A stretch of DNA of 60,291 nucleotides from positions 1 to 60,291 of the forward strand of contig CACPKA010000008.1 in assembly GCA_902634485.1 (NCBI GenBank), read 5' to 3'. Under the pieces are notes generated by a model that saw only the letters and a program-made list of their open reading frames with translations, did not search any database and had not been told where the DNA came from. The position numbers and the translations under genes were made by a program. Of this stretch, positions 40,481 through 50,593 are shown one piece after another (position 1 is the first letter of the stretch; each line of letters begins with the position of its first letter). The DNA comes from an uncultured Pelagibacteraceae bacterium. Lineage in GTDB: Bacteria > Pseudomonadota > Alphaproteobacteria > Pelagibacterales > Pelagibacteraceae.

Positions 40481-42652
40481 ATGGAAAATACTTATCAAGA
40501 TTTAATTACAGATATTCAGAGCAAAAATCGAAAAATTAGTGGAAAACTTGAAGGAGGTAAAAAATTTAAAATTAAATCTGATTTTAAGCCTGCTGGAGAC
40601 CAGCCAGAAGCTATAAAAAAATTAGTCCAGAGTGCCAATAAAGGAGAATTCAATCAAGTTCTTCTTGGAGTAACAGGATCGGGAAAAACCTTTACTATGG
40701 CTAAAGTTATTGAGGCTACAAACAGACCAGCATTAATTTTGGCTCCAAATAAAACACTTGCTGCCCAACTTTATGGTGAAATGAAGAGTTTTTTTCCGGA
40801 TAACGCCGTTGAATATTTTGTCTCTTATTATGATTATTATACGCCCGAAGCATATGTGCCTAGATCGGATACATATATTGAAAAAGAAGCATCAATTAAT
40901 GAACAGATAGATAGAATGAGACACTCAGCTACAAGATCTCTTTTGGAAAGAGATGATGTTTTAATTGTCGCTAGTGTATCTTGTATCTACGGTCTTGGTT
41001 CAGTTGAAGCTTATAGCAAGATGACTTTAACACTCCAAAAAAATTATGATTACAATAGAGAACAAATAATTAAATCTTTAGTTGCACTTCAATATAAAAG
41101 AAATGATCAAAATTTTTATAGAGGTACCTTTAGAGCCAGAGGAGAATATCTTGAAATTTTTCCTTCACATCTTGAAGATAGAGCTTGGAGATTAAGTTTG
41201 TTTGGTGAAAAATTAGAAAAAATTGAAGAGTTTGATCCATTAACTGGAGATCAAGTAAGAGAATTAAATTTAATCAAAATTTATGCAAATAGTCATTATA
41301 TAACTCCTAAACCAACGGTAGAACAGGCAATTATAAATATAAAAAAAGAGCTAGAAGTAACTTTAAAAAAACATAAGGCGGAAAATAAATTGCTTGAAGC
41401 ACAAAGGTTAGAAGAAAGGACAAAATTTGATTTAGAAATGATAGAAGCAACTGGCTCGTGTGCTGGAATTGAAAATTACTCAAGATTTTTATCTGGAAGA
41501 AAACCAGGTGAACCACCTCCTACCCTTTTTGAATACTTTCCAGATAATACTTTAGTATTTGTAGATGAGTGTCATGTAACAGTCCCTCAGCTAAATGGAA
41601 TGTTTAAAGGAGATAGATCAAGAAAGAGTACTCTTGCGGAATATGGATTTAGACTTCCTTCATGTATGGATAATAGACCTCTTAAATTTGAAGAATGGGA
41701 TATGATGAGAACCCAAACAGTTTTTGTTTCTGCAACTCCCGGACCTTGGGAGCTAGAGCAAACAAAAGGTAAATTTATTGACCAAGTAATAAGACCTACT
41801 GGTCTTATAGATCCAAATGTAGAAATTAGACCAGCAAAAAACCAAGTTGATGATTTAATGCATGAATGTAAAAAAGTTGTTGAGAAGAATTTTAGAGTAC
41901 TGGTAACAACATTAACAAAAAAAATGGCAGAAGATTTGACTGAGTATCTTCATGAAAATGGAATAAAGGTAAGATATTTACACTCAGACATTGATACTCT
42001 TGAAAGAATTGAAATCATGAGAGATTTAAGAATGGGAGTATTTGACGTTTTGGTTGGAATAAACCTGCTTAGAGAGGGATTAGATATTCCAGAATGTGCT
42101 TTGGTTGGTATATTAGATGCTGATAAGGAAGGTTTCTTAAGGTCTGAAACTTCACTTATCCAAACTATTGGTAGAGCCGCAAGAAATGTTGAGGGAAAAG
42201 TTATTCTATACGCTGACAAAGAAACAAAGAGTATAAAAAAAGCAATTAAAGAAACGGATAGAAGAAGACAAATACAGCTTAATTATAATAAAAAAAATAA
42301 TATTGATGCAAAAACAGTAAAAAAAGAAATTAGTGATATTTTAGAAAGTGTTTATGAAAAAGATTATGTAAAAGTTAGTGAAGGCTCAAACATAGGTGGA
42401 AATCTTAAAAAACACTTAAAAGCATTGAACAAAAAAATGAAAGATTCTGCATCTAATTTAGAATTTGAAGAAGCAGCAAAAATTAGAGATGAAATAAGAA
42501 AATTAGAAAGTACAGAGCTAGAAATTACTTTAAATCCAAAAATAAGACAGTACGATGTTAAAAATAAAATCTATCCTAAGGGAAGATCAACCATGGGAAT
42601 GCCTGGAACAAGAGCGCAAAAAGGAAAGAAAAAGTGGAAGCAAATAAAATAA
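40481..42652 (+). CDS. uvrB: Excinuclease ABC subunit B (UvrB)
   Basis: DNA damage verification helicase of nucleotide excision repair. It loads with UvrA and recruits UvrC. The 723 residues include the Walker A motif GVTGSGKT (63-70), the beta-hairpin region ([20 protein letters not shown]), [12 protein letters not shown], motif [11 protein letters not shown], and a C-terminal UVR domain ([13 protein letters not shown]) that binds UvrC. It heads a + strand run with folM, folB, uvrC and pgsA, so both nucleotide excision repair subunits share one operon. Confidence 0.98.
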   Translation: MENTYQDLITDIQSKNRKISGKLEGGKKFKIKSDFKPAGDQPEAIKKLVQSANKGEFNQVLLGVTGSGKTFTMAKVIEATNRPALILAPNKTLAAQLYGEMKSFFPDNAVEYFVSYYDYYTPEAYVPRSDTYIEKEASINEQIDRMRHSATRSLLERDDVLIVASVSCIYGLGSVEAYSKMTLTLQKNYDYNREQIIKSLVALQYKRNDQNFYRGTFRARGEYLEIFPSHLEDRAWRLSLFGEKLEKIEEFDPLTGDQVRELNLIKIYANSHYITPKPTVEQAIINIKKELEVTLKKHKAENKLLEAQRLEERTKFDLEMIEATGSCAGIENYSRFLSGRKPGEPPPTLFEYFPDNTLVFVDECHVTVPQLNGMFKGDRSRKSTLAEYGFRLPSCMDNRPLKFEEWDMMRTQTVFVSATPGPWELEQTKGKFIDQVIRPTGLIDPNVEIRPAKNQVDDLMHECKKVVEKNFRVLVTTLTKKMAEDLTEYLHENGIKVRYLHSDIDTLERIEIMRDLRMGVFDVLVGINLLREGLDIPECALVGILDADKEGFLRSETSLIQTIGRAARNVEGKVILYADKETKSIKKAIKETDRRRQIQLNYNKKNNIDAKTVKKEISDILESVYEKDYVKVSEGSNIGGNLKKHLKALNKKMKDSASNLEFEEAAKIRDEIRKLESTELEITLNPKIRQYDVKNKIYPKGRSTMGMPGTRAQKGKKKWKQIK

Positions 42653-43389
42653 TCATTACTGGAGGCGCAACTAGAATAGGAGCTGCAATAGCTAAAAGGC
42701 TTTCAGGTCCAGGAGTAGAAATTGTTATACATTTTAATAAATCTAAATCTAATGCAGAAAAATTAAAAAAAGAATTATCCAAAGAACAAACTAAAGTTTA
42801 TCTTGTTAAAGGCGACTTAAGCAAAGAGACAGATGTGAATAAAATTTTGAAATTTGCTAAATCTAAATTAAAATATTTTGATTGCTTAATTAATAACGCA
42901 TCTTTATTTGAAAATGATAAACTTGAAGATTTTAGTACTGCCAGTTGGGGTCGTCATTTAAGAACAAACCTCAGAACTCCTGCTTTATTATCCAAAGGAT
43001 TTGCAAAAAATATCAAAGTTAAAAATAATAATATAATTAATATTATTGACCAAAGAGTTTTTAAATTAACTCCATTCTTTTTTTCCTACACAATAAGTAA
43101 GACTGGACTTTATACTCTTACAAAAACAAGTGCTATGAGCTTGTCGCCTCATATAAGAGTAAATGGAATTGCGCCTGGACCAACAATAAAAAATAAAAGA
43201 CAAACAGAAAAACATTTCAAGAAACAGTACATGGCTACTCCACTTAAAAAGCAAGTTGATGTAGAAGAAATTTGTAACGCAGTTGACTTTTTTATAAAAA
43301 ATAGGTCTATTACTGGACAAGTATTGGCTATTGATAGTGGGCAAAATTTAAATTGGCAAACGCCAGATATAATGAGAGGTAAAGAGTGA
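42634..43389 (+). CDS. folM: Short-chain dehydrogenase, FolM/pteridine reductase-like
   Basis: Short-chain dehydrogenase of 251 residues. The cofactor motif TGGATRIG (9-16) has the Arg typical of NADPH-using pteridine reductases and FolM, and the catalytic pair is Tyr152 and Lys156 (YTISK). The C-terminal [14 protein letters not shown] resembles the family end. FolM reduces dihydromonapterin and can act weakly as dihydrofolate reductase. The next gene is folB, which supports a pterin or folate role. The start is GTG at 42634 with AAGGA upstream, overlapping uvrB by 19 bases. A generic reductase remains possible. Confidence 0.78.
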   Translation: MEANKIIITGGATRIGAAIAKRLSGPGVEIVIHFNKSKSNAEKLKKELSKEQTKVYLVKGDLSKETDVNKILKFAKSKLKYFDCLINNASLFENDKLEDFSTASWGRHLRTNLRTPALLSKGFAKNIKVKNNNIINIIDQRVFKLTPFFFSYTISKTGLYTLTKTSAMSLSPHIRVNGIAPGPTIKNKRQTEKHFKKQYMATPLKKQVDVEEICNAVDFFIKNRSITGQVLAIDSGQNLNWQTPDIMRGKE

Positions 43390-43805
43390 GAAAGAATAAT
43401 TTTAAAATAGTTAAAATAGATAGAAAAAAAAATTTATTTAATTATGAAAAAAAAGTATTAATTAAAGATTTATTATTAGATTTAAAACTTGGATACTTTG
43501 ATTTCGAAAAAGAAAAACCTCAAAAAGTAAAGTTCACACTTGATGTTAACTATGAAGACAAAAAACCATCAAATGATAAAGACATAAAATCAATTGTTAA
43601 CTATGCAAAAATTGTAAGATTAATTAAAAAATTAGTTAAAAATAAACATTATAACTTTCTTGAAACACTGGCTGAAGACGTTTTTGATGAACTATTTAAA
43701 GATAAAAGAATTGATAAAATTAGTCTTCAAATTGAAAAATTAGAAATAATGAAAGATTGTTCATCAGTAGGAATTCAAATTTCTAAAAAAAGAAGCCATG
43801 ATTAG
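43386..43805 (+). CDS. folB: Dihydroneopterin aldolase FolB
   Basis: Cleaves dihydroneopterin in the folate pathway, or acts as an epimerase. The 139 residues show the family pattern: [25 protein letters not shown], a DYAKI-like [14 protein letters not shown], and [17 protein letters not shown]. The start is GTG inside the folM stop (GTGA). The N-terminus carries about 24 extra residues before the usual start of the fold. It overlaps uvrC by 8 bases. Confidence 0.88.
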   Translation: MRKNNFKIVKIDRKKNLFNYEKKVLIKDLLLDLKLGYFDFEKEKPQKVKFTLDVNYEDKKPSNDKDIKSIVNYAKIVRLIKKLVKNKHYNFLETLAEDVFDELFKDKRIDKISLQIEKLEIMKDCSSVGIQISKKRSHD

Positions 43806-45633
43806 CTCTGAAGCAGGAAAAGAAGCAATTAAAAAAGAACTGCCATTAATACCTAAGCTTCCAGGTGTTTACAGGATGCTAAATTCAAAAAATGAAATAT
43901 TGTATGTTGGAAAAGCCAAAAATCTTCCAAACAGGTTAAAAAGTTATATTGCAGAAAAAAACCATATAATAAGAACAGAAAGAATGTTGTCTCAAACTAA
44001 AAAAATTGAGATAACAACTACCTCTAATGAAAGCGAAGCCTTACTTTTAGAGGCAAATTTAATAAAAAAATTTAAACCCAAATTTAATATTCTTTTAAGA
44101 GATGATAAATCGTTTCCATTTATTTTTATTGGAAATAAAGATAAATGGCCACAAATAAAAAGACATAGAGGCAAAAAAACTAAAGAGGGATTTTATTTTG
44201 GTCCATTTGCATCGGCGGGCTCAGCCAATTGGACAATCAAAATGATCCAAAAAATTTTTCATTTAAGAGTTTGCGATGATACTGTTTTTAAAAATAGAGA
44301 CCGACCATGTATTTTATATCAAATAAAAAGATGTTCTGGGCCATGCGTTAGTTATATTGAAAAAGAGGAATACAAAAGATCTGTTGATGATGCTATTGAG
44401 TTTGTTTCCGGTAAGTCAAGAAGAATACAAAAAAATCTTTCAAATCAAATGGAAAAAGCAAGTGAAGATTTAGATTTTGAAAAAGCAGTAATCTTAAGAG
44501 ATAGAATTAAAGCTTTAAATATTATTCAGTCATCTCAAAGAATCAATGAAGCAAACTTACTAGAAGCAGATGTGATTGCTGGATACAAAGAGTCAGGTAA
44601 AACTTGTATACAAGTATTTTTTTATAGATCTAAGCAGAATTGGGGAAATCAAGCTTTTTTTCCTAAACATGATCCAGATGAAAAATTAAGCAATATTTTA
44701 AATTCATTTGTTTCTCAGTTTTATGAAAATAAAAGTGTGCCATCTTTAATAATACTATCTGAAAATATTGAAGAAAAAAACTTAATTGAAAAAACACTTT
44801 CTAAAAAAGAAAGTAAACAAATTAGTATTTCAGTTGCAAAAAAAGGATCGAAATTAAAAGTTATTAATCAAGCAATTAAAAATGCAAAAGATAGTTTGAA
44901 TAGGAAACTTTATGAAAGCCAAAATAATAAAGAGTTATTTGACTCTGTTTCTAAAAAATTTAATCTCGAAACAAATATAAGTCTTATTGAAGTTTATGAT
45001 AATAGCCACATTCAGGGAACTAATAGCGTTGGAGCTTTAATTGCATTTGGAGATGAAGGATTTATTAAAAAAAGATATAGAAAATTTAATATTAAGAAAA
45101 AAATTAATGAACAAGATGATTACGGAATGATGCGAGAAGTTCTAAATAGAAGATTTAAAAGGGCAATTCAAGAGAAAGATAATTTCCTATCTTTTCCAGA
45201 TTTAGTAATGATAGATGGAGGTAAAGGACAATACTCGTCAGCCAGAGAAACAATGAATGAGTTAGGCTTACATGACATACCAATTATAGCTATTGCAAAA
45301 GGTAAATACAGAAATAGTGGGAATGAAACTTTTTTCCATAACGGTAAAGATTTTAAGTTTGAAAAAAATGATCCTACTCTTTTTTTTCTTCAAAGAATAA
45401 GAGACGAATCTCATAGATTTGCAATAAGCGCACATAGAGCAAAAAGGAAAAGGGGAATAACTAAGTCGCTCCTAGATCAAATAGAAGGCATTGGATCTAT
45501 AAGAAAAAGGGCATTATTAAATCATTTTGGGTCAGCAAGGGCAGTTGAATCGGCAAGCTTAGATGAAATAAAAACTGTGGAAGGAGTTGAAGAAAAAGTT
45601 GCAAAAAAAATATATAATTTCTTTCACGAATGA
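43798..45633 (+). CDS. uvrC: Excinuclease ABC subunit C (UvrC)
   Basis: Dual-incision nuclease of nucleotide excision repair. The 611 residues have an N-terminal GIY-YIG-type nuclease domain ([25 protein letters not shown] written in parts: GVYRMLN and LYVGKAKNL), Cys-rich [15 protein letters not shown], a UVR domain ([13 protein letters not shown]) that meets UvrB, an RNase H-like nuclease domain with [15 protein letters not shown] and [10 protein letters not shown], and C-terminal helix-hairpin-helix repeats ([17 protein letters not shown]). It ends in an ATGA overlap with pgsA. Confidence 0.98.
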   Translation: MISSEAGKEAIKKELPLIPKLPGVYRMLNSKNEILYVGKAKNLPNRLKSYIAEKNHIIRTERMLSQTKKIEITTTSNESEALLLEANLIKKFKPKFNILLRDDKSFPFIFIGNKDKWPQIKRHRGKKTKEGFYFGPFASAGSANWTIKMIQKIFHLRVCDDTVFKNRDRPCILYQIKRCSGPCVSYIEKEEYKRSVDDAIEFVSGKSRRIQKNLSNQMEKASEDLDFEKAVILRDRIKALNIIQSSQRINEANLLEADVIAGYKESGKTCIQVFFYRSKQNWGNQAFFPKHDPDEKLSNILNSFVSQFYENKSVPSLIILSENIEEKNLIEKTLSKKESKQISISVAKKGSKLKVINQAIKNAKDSLNRKLYESQNNKELFDSVSKKFNLETNISLIEVYDNSHIQGTNSVGALIAFGDEGFIKKRYRKFNIKKKINEQDDYGMMREVLNRRFKRAIQEKDNFLSFPDLVMIDGGKGQYSSARETMNELGLHDIPIIAIAKGKYRNSGNETFFHNGKDFKFEKNDPTLFFLQRIRDESHRFAISAHRAKRKRGITKSLLDQIEGIGSIRKRALLNHFGSARAVESASLDEIKTVEGVEEKVAKKIYNFFHE

Positions 45634-46214
45634 AAATTAAAATTCCAAATTACTTAACTATAGGAAGAATAATAATTGTACCATTTTTTGTTATTTCATT
45701 TTATTTACCTGGTTTTTATGGAGATGTAATACCTTTTGCTCTATTTATTATCGCTTCTTTTACAGATTTCCTAGATGGATTATTAGCAAGAATGTACAAA
45801 GAAGAGTCAAAATTAGGAGAGTTGTTAGATCCAATAGCGGATAAAATTATTGTAGCTGCTGCACTAATTTTATTAGTAATGGATGGAACTATAAAAAATT
45901 TCGAAGTTATTGCTGCAATAATAATTTTAACAAGAGAAATATTAATTTCAGGACTTAGAGAATTTCTTGCTAAAGGAAAAATTAAACTCCCAGTCTCTAA
46001 TCTAGCAAAATTAAAAACTTTTTTACAAATGTTTTCAATCTCAGTTCTATTAACTGGAGAGACTGGAAATAAAATCATAAATTTTCAAGATTATAATGCC
46101 CAAACAATTGGGATAATTTTATTGTGGCTATCTGCTTTTTTAACTTTATATACAGGTTATGATTACCTGAGAAGAGGTATAGATCATGCTATTTCTGAAG
46201 ATGAAAAAAACTAA
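45630..46214 (+). CDS. pgsA: CDP-diacylglycerol--glycerol-3-phosphate phosphatidyltransferase PgsA
   Basis: Membrane enzyme for phosphatidylglycerol synthesis. The 194 residues carry the CDP-alcohol phosphatidyltransferase signature between residues 46 and 71 (DFLDGLLAR, then [10 protein letters not shown]) and several membrane segments. [14 protein letters not shown] near the start is typical of PgsA. The start overlaps the uvrC stop (ATGA). The stop overlaps the convergent ilvE stop by 4 bases. Confidence 0.95.
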   Translation: MKIKIPNYLTIGRIIIVPFFVISFYLPGFYGDVIPFALFIIASFTDFLDGLLARMYKEESKLGELLDPIADKIIVAAALILLVMDGTIKNFEVIAAIIILTREILISGLREFLAKGKIKLPVSNLAKLKTFLQMFSISVLLTGETGNKIINFQDYNAQTIGIILLWLSAFLTLYTGYDYLRRGIDHAISEDEKN

Positions 46215-47092
46215 GCTGCTTTTTTTTTTCTTACAAGCTTTTCATAACTAGCTGACAAATCTAAAATCAAATCACAAACCTTATAAGAATTTTCAGCAAT
46301 CATTGAAACAGGAGTAACTTCAGCAGCCGTTCCTGTTAAAAAACATCCCTCAAAAGTAGAAAGCTCATTTGGTAAAATTTTTCTTTCATTGACAATTATA
46401 TTTTTAGATTTTGCAATATCAATTACAGTCCTTCTAGTTATACCATCTAAAAAACTATCAGGAATAGGTGTGTGCAATTGCCCATTTTTATCTTTAAAAA
46501 AAATGTTTGCACCTGTTGCTTCTGCTACAGCGCCCTGATGATCAAGCATTAATGAATCAGTGTAGCCTTGTTTTTCTGCTTCGTGTTTTGAAAGTGTACA
46601 AATCATGTATAAACCTGAAGCTTTTGTATCCCAAGGAATTGTGTTTGGCGCTGGTCTTCTCCATTTTGAAATATTTAGTTTAATTCCTTCAATTTTTAAT
46701 TTTGAATCAAAATATGTTCCCCAATCCCATGTAGCTATAACCATATGTATTTTGGTTTGTTGAGCTGATACAGCCATCATTTCACTTCCTCTCCAAGCGA
46801 AAGGTCTTATATAACCATTTTTGACATTTTGGACTGAAACTATTTTTTTAGTAGCATTATTAATTTCTTCGATAGAATAAGGAATTTTTATATCCATTCT
46901 TTTAGCTGAGTGAAATAGTCTTTCTGTGTGTTCTTCTAATTTAAATATTACACCATCATAAACTCTTACTCCCTCAAAAACACAGCTCGCATAATGTAAT
47001 CCATGGCTTAAAACATGTAGTTTAACATCTTGCCAATCTACAAGGTTGTTATTGTACCAAATTTTTCCTTCTCTTTTATCGTAGGGTATCAT
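46211..47092 (-). CDS. ilvE: Branched-chain amino acid aminotransferase IlvE
   Basis: Fold-type IV PLP enzyme for the last step of valine, leucine and isoleucine synthesis. The 293 residues show VFEGVRVYDG, the PLP lysine Lys157 (WDTKASGLYM), DSLMLDHQGAVAEATGANIFF, and the C-terminal FLTGTAAEVTPV. D-amino acid aminotransferases share the fold, but these motifs favour IlvE. It stands alone on the - strand between pgsA and the MarR gene, with a 60-base divergent gap upstream. Confidence 0.94.
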   Translation of the reverse strand: MIPYDKREGKIWYNNNLVDWQDVKLHVLSHGLHYASCVFEGVRVYDGVIFKLEEHTERLFHSAKRMDIKIPYSIEEINNATKKIVSVQNVKNGYIRPFAWRGSEMMAVSAQQTKIHMVIATWDWGTYFDSKLKIEGIKLNISKWRRPAPNTIPWDTKASGLYMICTLSKHEAEKQGYTDSLMLDHQGAVAEATGANIFFKDKNGQLHTPIPDSFLDGITRRTVIDIAKSKNIIVNERKILPNELSTFEGCFLTGTAAEVTPVSMIAENSYKVCDLILDLSASYEKLVRKKKAA

Positions 47093-47125
47093 TAGATTTT
47101 TTTTCCAAAAAAATATCTTTGTATA

Positions 47126-47131
47126 TATAAT
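47126..47131 (+). promoter_or_regulatory. Candidate -10 element before the MarR/OmpR/kinase operon
   Basis: A perfect TATAAT (47126-47131) lies 21 bases before the ATG of the MarR-type gene. The matching -35 position (47103-47108, TTCCAA) is weak. This is the only gap before three overlapping genes. The ilvE promoter must share the same 60 bases. Confidence 0.4.
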
Positions 47132-47152
47132 ATGTCAATATAACTTACCATT

Positions 47153-47596
47153 ATGCGTGAACTTTTATATTTAAAAGATGAGCAGATAAAAGAATTTATT
47201 GAAAAAATCTTTATTCTTTACAGAGAATCTTTCGCAGATACGAAAAATGTATTAGAAAAGCACTCATTAGGATTGGCTCATCATAAAGTAATTCATCTTT
47301 TATCAATATATAATGGTATTACTATATCTGTATTGCTAAAAAAATTAAAAATTACCAAACAGAGCTTGCATAGAGTGCTTAATGATTTAGTAAAAAATAA
47401 GTACATTTTTTTTGAAAAAGATAAAAAAGATACAAGATTGAAACATATTTATCTAACCGAAGAAGGAAATAAATTTTTTAATGAAATTTTTTCTATTCAA
47501 AAAAAAAGAATTTATAAAGCTTTGCTTAACTCAAGCTCAAAAGAAGTTTTGTATTTTGACAATGTTATAAAAAGAATAATTAATGAAAAAATATAA
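47153..47596 (+). CDS. MarR-family transcriptional regulator, PetP-like
   Basis: A 147-residue winged-helix regulator. LGLAHHKVIHLLSIYNGITISVLLKKLKITKQSLHRVLNDLVKNKYI spans the helix-turn-helix and is followed by a wing with KKDTRLKHIYLTEEG. It overlaps the response regulator gene by 14 bases. In Rhodobacter a MarR-type gene petP precedes the OmpR-type petR in the same order, so this is probably the same pair. The ligand and targets are unknown. Confidence 0.85.
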   Translation: MRELLYLKDEQIKEFIEKIFILYRESFADTKNVLEKHSLGLAHHKVIHLLSIYNGITISVLLKKLKITKQSLHRVLNDLVKNKYIFFEKDKKDTRLKHIYLTEEGNKFFNEIFSIQKKRIYKALLNSSSKEVLYFDNVIKRIINEKI

Positions 47597-48260
47597 AGCA
47601 CATGTATTAATAGTTGATGACGACGATAGAATTAGAGAATTAGTTAAACTTTATCTGAATGATAATAATTATCTAGTAACCACATCAAACAGCGCGGAGG
47701 ATGCAAAAAAAAAAGTAGAAATAATAAAATTTGATTTGATTGTACTTGATATTATGATGCCAGGACAAAGTGGATTGGAGTTTACATACGAAAATAAAAA
47801 GAAAATTCAAACACCAATTATACTATTAACGGCAAAAGGAGAACCCAGTGAAAGAATTCAAGGATTAGAAACTGGGGCTGACGATTATCTTTCAAAACCT
47901 TTTGAACCAAAAGAATTAGTTCTGAGAATAAAAAATATTTTAGAGAAAACTAAAAATATCAGTCAAAAAAGAGTAGTTAGCTTTAGCAATATAAATATTG
48001 ATCTGAATAAATTATTAATAATAAATAATAGTAAAGAATATAAAATAAATAATACCGAAAAAAAAATACTTGAAAAAATGATAAACTCACCTGGACAAAC
48101 TTTTACAAGAGAAGAAATAGGAAAACTAATTAGTCTTAGCAAGGAAAGATCAATAGATGTAATAATTACAAGATTAAGAAAGAAAATAGAATTTGATCCA
48201 AAAAATCCAAAATATCTGCAAACTATAAGGGGAGAAGGATATGTCTTATGGATTGAGTAA
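47583..48260 (+). CDS. OmpR-family response regulator, PetR-like
   Basis: Two-component response regulator of 225 residues. The receiver domain has acidic DDDD at 12-15, phosphoacceptor Asp56 (LIVLDIMMPG) and the conserved Lys in YLSKPFEP. The C-terminal winged-helix domain includes FTREEIGKLISLSKERSIDVIITRLRKKIE and a wing ending in RGEGYVLW. It lies between the MarR-type gene (14-base overlap) and the kinase gene (20-base overlap), so kinase and regulator are cognate. PetR of Rhodobacter is the closest named relative I can suggest. Confidence 0.93.
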   Translation: MKKYKAHVLIVDDDDRIRELVKLYLNDNNYLVTTSNSAEDAKKKVEIIKFDLIVLDIMMPGQSGLEFTYENKKKIQTPIILLTAKGEPSERIQGLETGADDYLSKPFEPKELVLRIKNILEKTKNISQKRVVSFSNINIDLNKLLIINNSKEYKINNTEKKILEKMINSPGQTFTREEIGKLISLSKERSIDVIITRLRKKIEFDPKNPKYLQTIRGEGYVLWIE

Positions 48261-49554
48261 TTTTTTAAAAAAATTTTTACCAAAAAGATTATTTTATAGA
48301 GCATTGCTAATAGTAGCTGTTCCAATTATCGCATTGCAATTAACAGTTTCCATTGTTTTTTTCGACAGTCTTTGGATTAAAACTAATAAAGGTATGACGC
48401 GAGCTTTGGTGGGTGAAATTAAAACTTTTATGAGTGCTTATGAAAATGAAGAATATGATAAAGAATTTCTAATTATACTTTTCAGAGAACATTTAGATTT
48501 CAATGTCAAGTATGAGCCAACTAAAGTTTTGCCTATAGAAAATAAAGAAAGATGGTTTAGTCCAATCGACAGAACCTTAAGAAGAGAATTAAAATCTCAA
48601 TTAGCTAATTATTGGTTTAATACCACCACATATAAAAATTTAATTGATTTAAGGATAAAATATAAAGATGGTTATTTTCAATTTCTTATTCCTAAGGAAA
48701 GAGTAACAAGTAGTTCTGCAAGGATATTTGCATTATGGATAACATTGCCAGCATTTTTATTAATTATAATTGCAATAATCTTTTTAAAAAATCAAACTCG
48801 ACCAGTAATTAACTTAGCAAGAGCATCAGAAAAATTTGGAAGAGGTGAAGATGTAGAAGATTTTAGACCTTCAGGAGCTTTGGAAATAAGACAAGCGGGC
48901 TATGAATTTGATAAAATGAGAAAAAGAATTATTAAGCATTTAAATCAAAGATCAGAAATGTTGTCCGGAATAAGTCATGATTTAAGAACACCTTTAACAA
49001 GAATGAAATTACAATTAGCATTTATTAAAGACGAAGAAATTTCTCAAAAATTGTCTGATGATATTCTAGAAATGGAAAAAATGCTTAATGAATATTTGCA
49101 ATTTTCTAGCCTAAGATCTAAAGAAATAACAGAAACATTCGATATTTCAGAACTCATAAAAAATACAGTAGAAAAATATGAAAAAAAAGAAATTACAATT
49201 AATCTTCCAGAAAGGATATATTTTAATGGAAGAAAAAACTTAGTACAAAGATGTTTAAACAATTTAATAGATAACTCAATTAAGTATAGTGAAAATATTT
49301 CAATTACTCTAACGAAAAAGAGTAATAATATAAGTATATTAGTAGATGATGATGGTCCTGGTATAGAAGAAAAAGAAAGAGAAAATGTTTTTAAACCATT
49401 TTATAAAACAAACAAAAGTAGAGGAGATTCTAAATCAAGCGTTGGATTGGGATTATCAATAGCATCCGACATAATTAGATCTCATGGTGGAAATATTAAA
49501 TTGGATAAATCACCAAAAAATGGTTTGAGAGTTAAGATTTTTTTACCTTTTTAA
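48241..49554 (+). CDS. Sensor histidine kinase, EnvZ-like
   Basis: Inner membrane kinase of 437 residues. Two membrane segments (about 21-43 and 164-183) flank a periplasmic sensor of about 120 residues. A HAMP domain (RPVINLARASEKFGRG) follows, then the H-box with His246 (SGISHDLRTPLTR), and ATPase boxes N (NLIDNSIKYS), G1 (DDDGPGI), F (FKPFYKTNKSR) and G2 (GLGLSIASDI). The layout matches EnvZ-type kinases that pair with OmpR-type regulators. The stimulus is unknown. The 3' end overlaps the convergent UbiK-like gene by 23 bases. Confidence 0.94.
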   Translation: MSYGLSNFLKKFLPKRLFYRALLIVAVPIIALQLTVSIVFFDSLWIKTNKGMTRALVGEIKTFMSAYENEEYDKEFLIILFREHLDFNVKYEPTKVLPIENKERWFSPIDRTLRRELKSQLANYWFNTTTYKNLIDLRIKYKDGYFQFLIPKERVTSSSARIFALWITLPAFLLIIIAIIFLKNQTRPVINLARASEKFGRGEDVEDFRPSGALEIRQAGYEFDKMRKRIIKHLNQRSEMLSGISHDLRTPLTRMKLQLAFIKDEEISQKLSDDILEMEKMLNEYLQFSSLRSKEITETFDISELIKNTVEKYEKKEITINLPERIYFNGRKNLVQRCLNNLIDNSIKYSENISITLTKKSNNISILVDDDGPGIEEKERENVFKPFYKTNKSRGDSKSSVGLGLSIASDIIRSHGGNIKLDKSPKNGLRVKIFLPF

Positions 49555-49774
49555 CTTTTTTTTTTTCTAGATTCTCAATTTTTCTTTCTAATTTTTCTAA
49601 TCGTTTATTAACTACTTCAACTTCCTCTTTACCAGCTAATTTTAACTTAAATACTATTTCGTCTCTTTTGGATCTAATAATATTCAAGATTTCTGTGCTT
49701 AAATCTTTATATGATATCATCCCCTGCTCAAATAATTTTGCAAATTTATTAATTATAAACTTCGATTTTGACAT
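49532..49774 (-). CDS. ubiK: UbiK/BMFP family accessory protein
   Basis: An 80-residue protein of the BMFP (membrane fusogenic) family, whose E. coli member UbiK (YqiC) assists ubiquinone synthesis by binding UbiJ and lipid. N-terminal INKFAKLFEQGMISYKDLSTEI is amphipathic, and the second half EVVNKRLEKLERKIENLEKKK is a trimer-type coiled coil with a Lys-rich end. It is divergent from lgt, as in many alphaproteobacteria. Its start codon overlaps the candidate lgt -35 box. Confidence 0.83.
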   Translation of the reverse strand: MSKSKFIINKFAKLFEQGMISYKDLSTEILNIIRSKRDEIVFKLKLAGKEEVEVVNKRLEKLERKIENLEKKKVKKVKKS

Positions 49775-49797
49775 ATATTCAATTTTTTAAATAATAT
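49768..49797 (+). promoter_or_regulatory. Candidate lgt promoter
   Basis: A perfect TTGACA (49768-49773), an 18-base spacer and TAATAT (49792-49797) precede lgt, with a predicted start about 20 bases before its ATG at 49823. The -35 box overlaps the ubiK start codon on the other strand, so the two genes may compete for this stretch. Confidence 0.5.
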
Positions 49798-49822
49798 ACT
49801 CTATTATAATTATTTATTTAAT

Positions 49823-50593
49823 ATGTTTATTAACAATTTTGACCCAGTAGCAATTCAGATCTTTTCTCTAGAAATAAGATGGTATTCACTATCTTATATT
49901 TTTGGAATTATTCTAGGATGGATATATTGCAAAAAAATAATTAAAGATAAAAATATCTCTATTTTATTTGATGATTTAATCTCATATTTAATTATTGGTA
50001 TAATATTAGGTGGGCGTTTAGGATATGTTTTATTATATAACCCAAATTATTATCTAAATAACTTAATTGAAATACCTATGATATGGCAAGGTGGAATGTC
50101 ATTTCATGGAGGTTTGATAGGAGTCATCGTTGCAACTATTATTTTTTCTAAAAAAAATAATATAAATAAATATATTTTTTTAGATTTAATTTCTGCGTCA
50201 GCCCCTATTGGAATTTTTCTTGTAAGAGTTTCAAATTTTTTAAATTCTGAACTTTATGGAAGAGAAACAAATGTTCCATGGTCTGTTATTTTTTTAAAAA
50301 TTGATAATTTATCAAGACATCCTTCACAACTCTACGAAGCAATTTTAGAAGGAATATTTTTATTCATAATTTTTTTATTATTTATTAAAAAAAATTATTT
50401 ATCTAGGCCTGGTTTAATATCTTCTTTATTTTTAATATTTTATTCTTTATTAAGATTTTTTGTAGAATTTTATAGGGCTCCTGATGAACAAATAGGTTTT
50501 CTTTTATTCAATATAACAATGGGACAATTTATAAGTTTAATTTTTTTCAGTTTTGGACTTTATTTATATTCAAAAAAGAAAAATGAAAAATAG
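49823..50593 (+). CDS. lgt: Prolipoprotein diacylglyceryl transferase Lgt
   Basis: Inner membrane enzyme that adds diacylglycerol to the lipobox cysteine of prolipoproteins such as BamD in this window. The 256 residues have about seven membrane segments and family motifs: IRWYSLSYIFGIILGW, GGRLGYVLLYN, MSFHGGLIG, the signature RVSNFLNSELYGR and HPSQLYEAILEG. Its stop lies 11 bases inside the next gene. Confidence 0.97.
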   Translation: MFINNFDPVAIQIFSLEIRWYSLSYIFGIILGWIYCKKIIKDKNISILFDDLISYLIIGIILGGRLGYVLLYNPNYYLNNLIEIPMIWQGGMSFHGGLIGVIVATIIFSKKNNINKYIFLDLISASAPIGIFLVRVSNFLNSELYGRETNVPWSVIFLKIDNLSRHPSQLYEAILEGIFLFIIFLLFIKKNYLSRPGLISSLFLIFYSLLRFFVEFYRAPDEQIGFLLFNITMGQFISLIFFSFGLYLYSKKKNEK

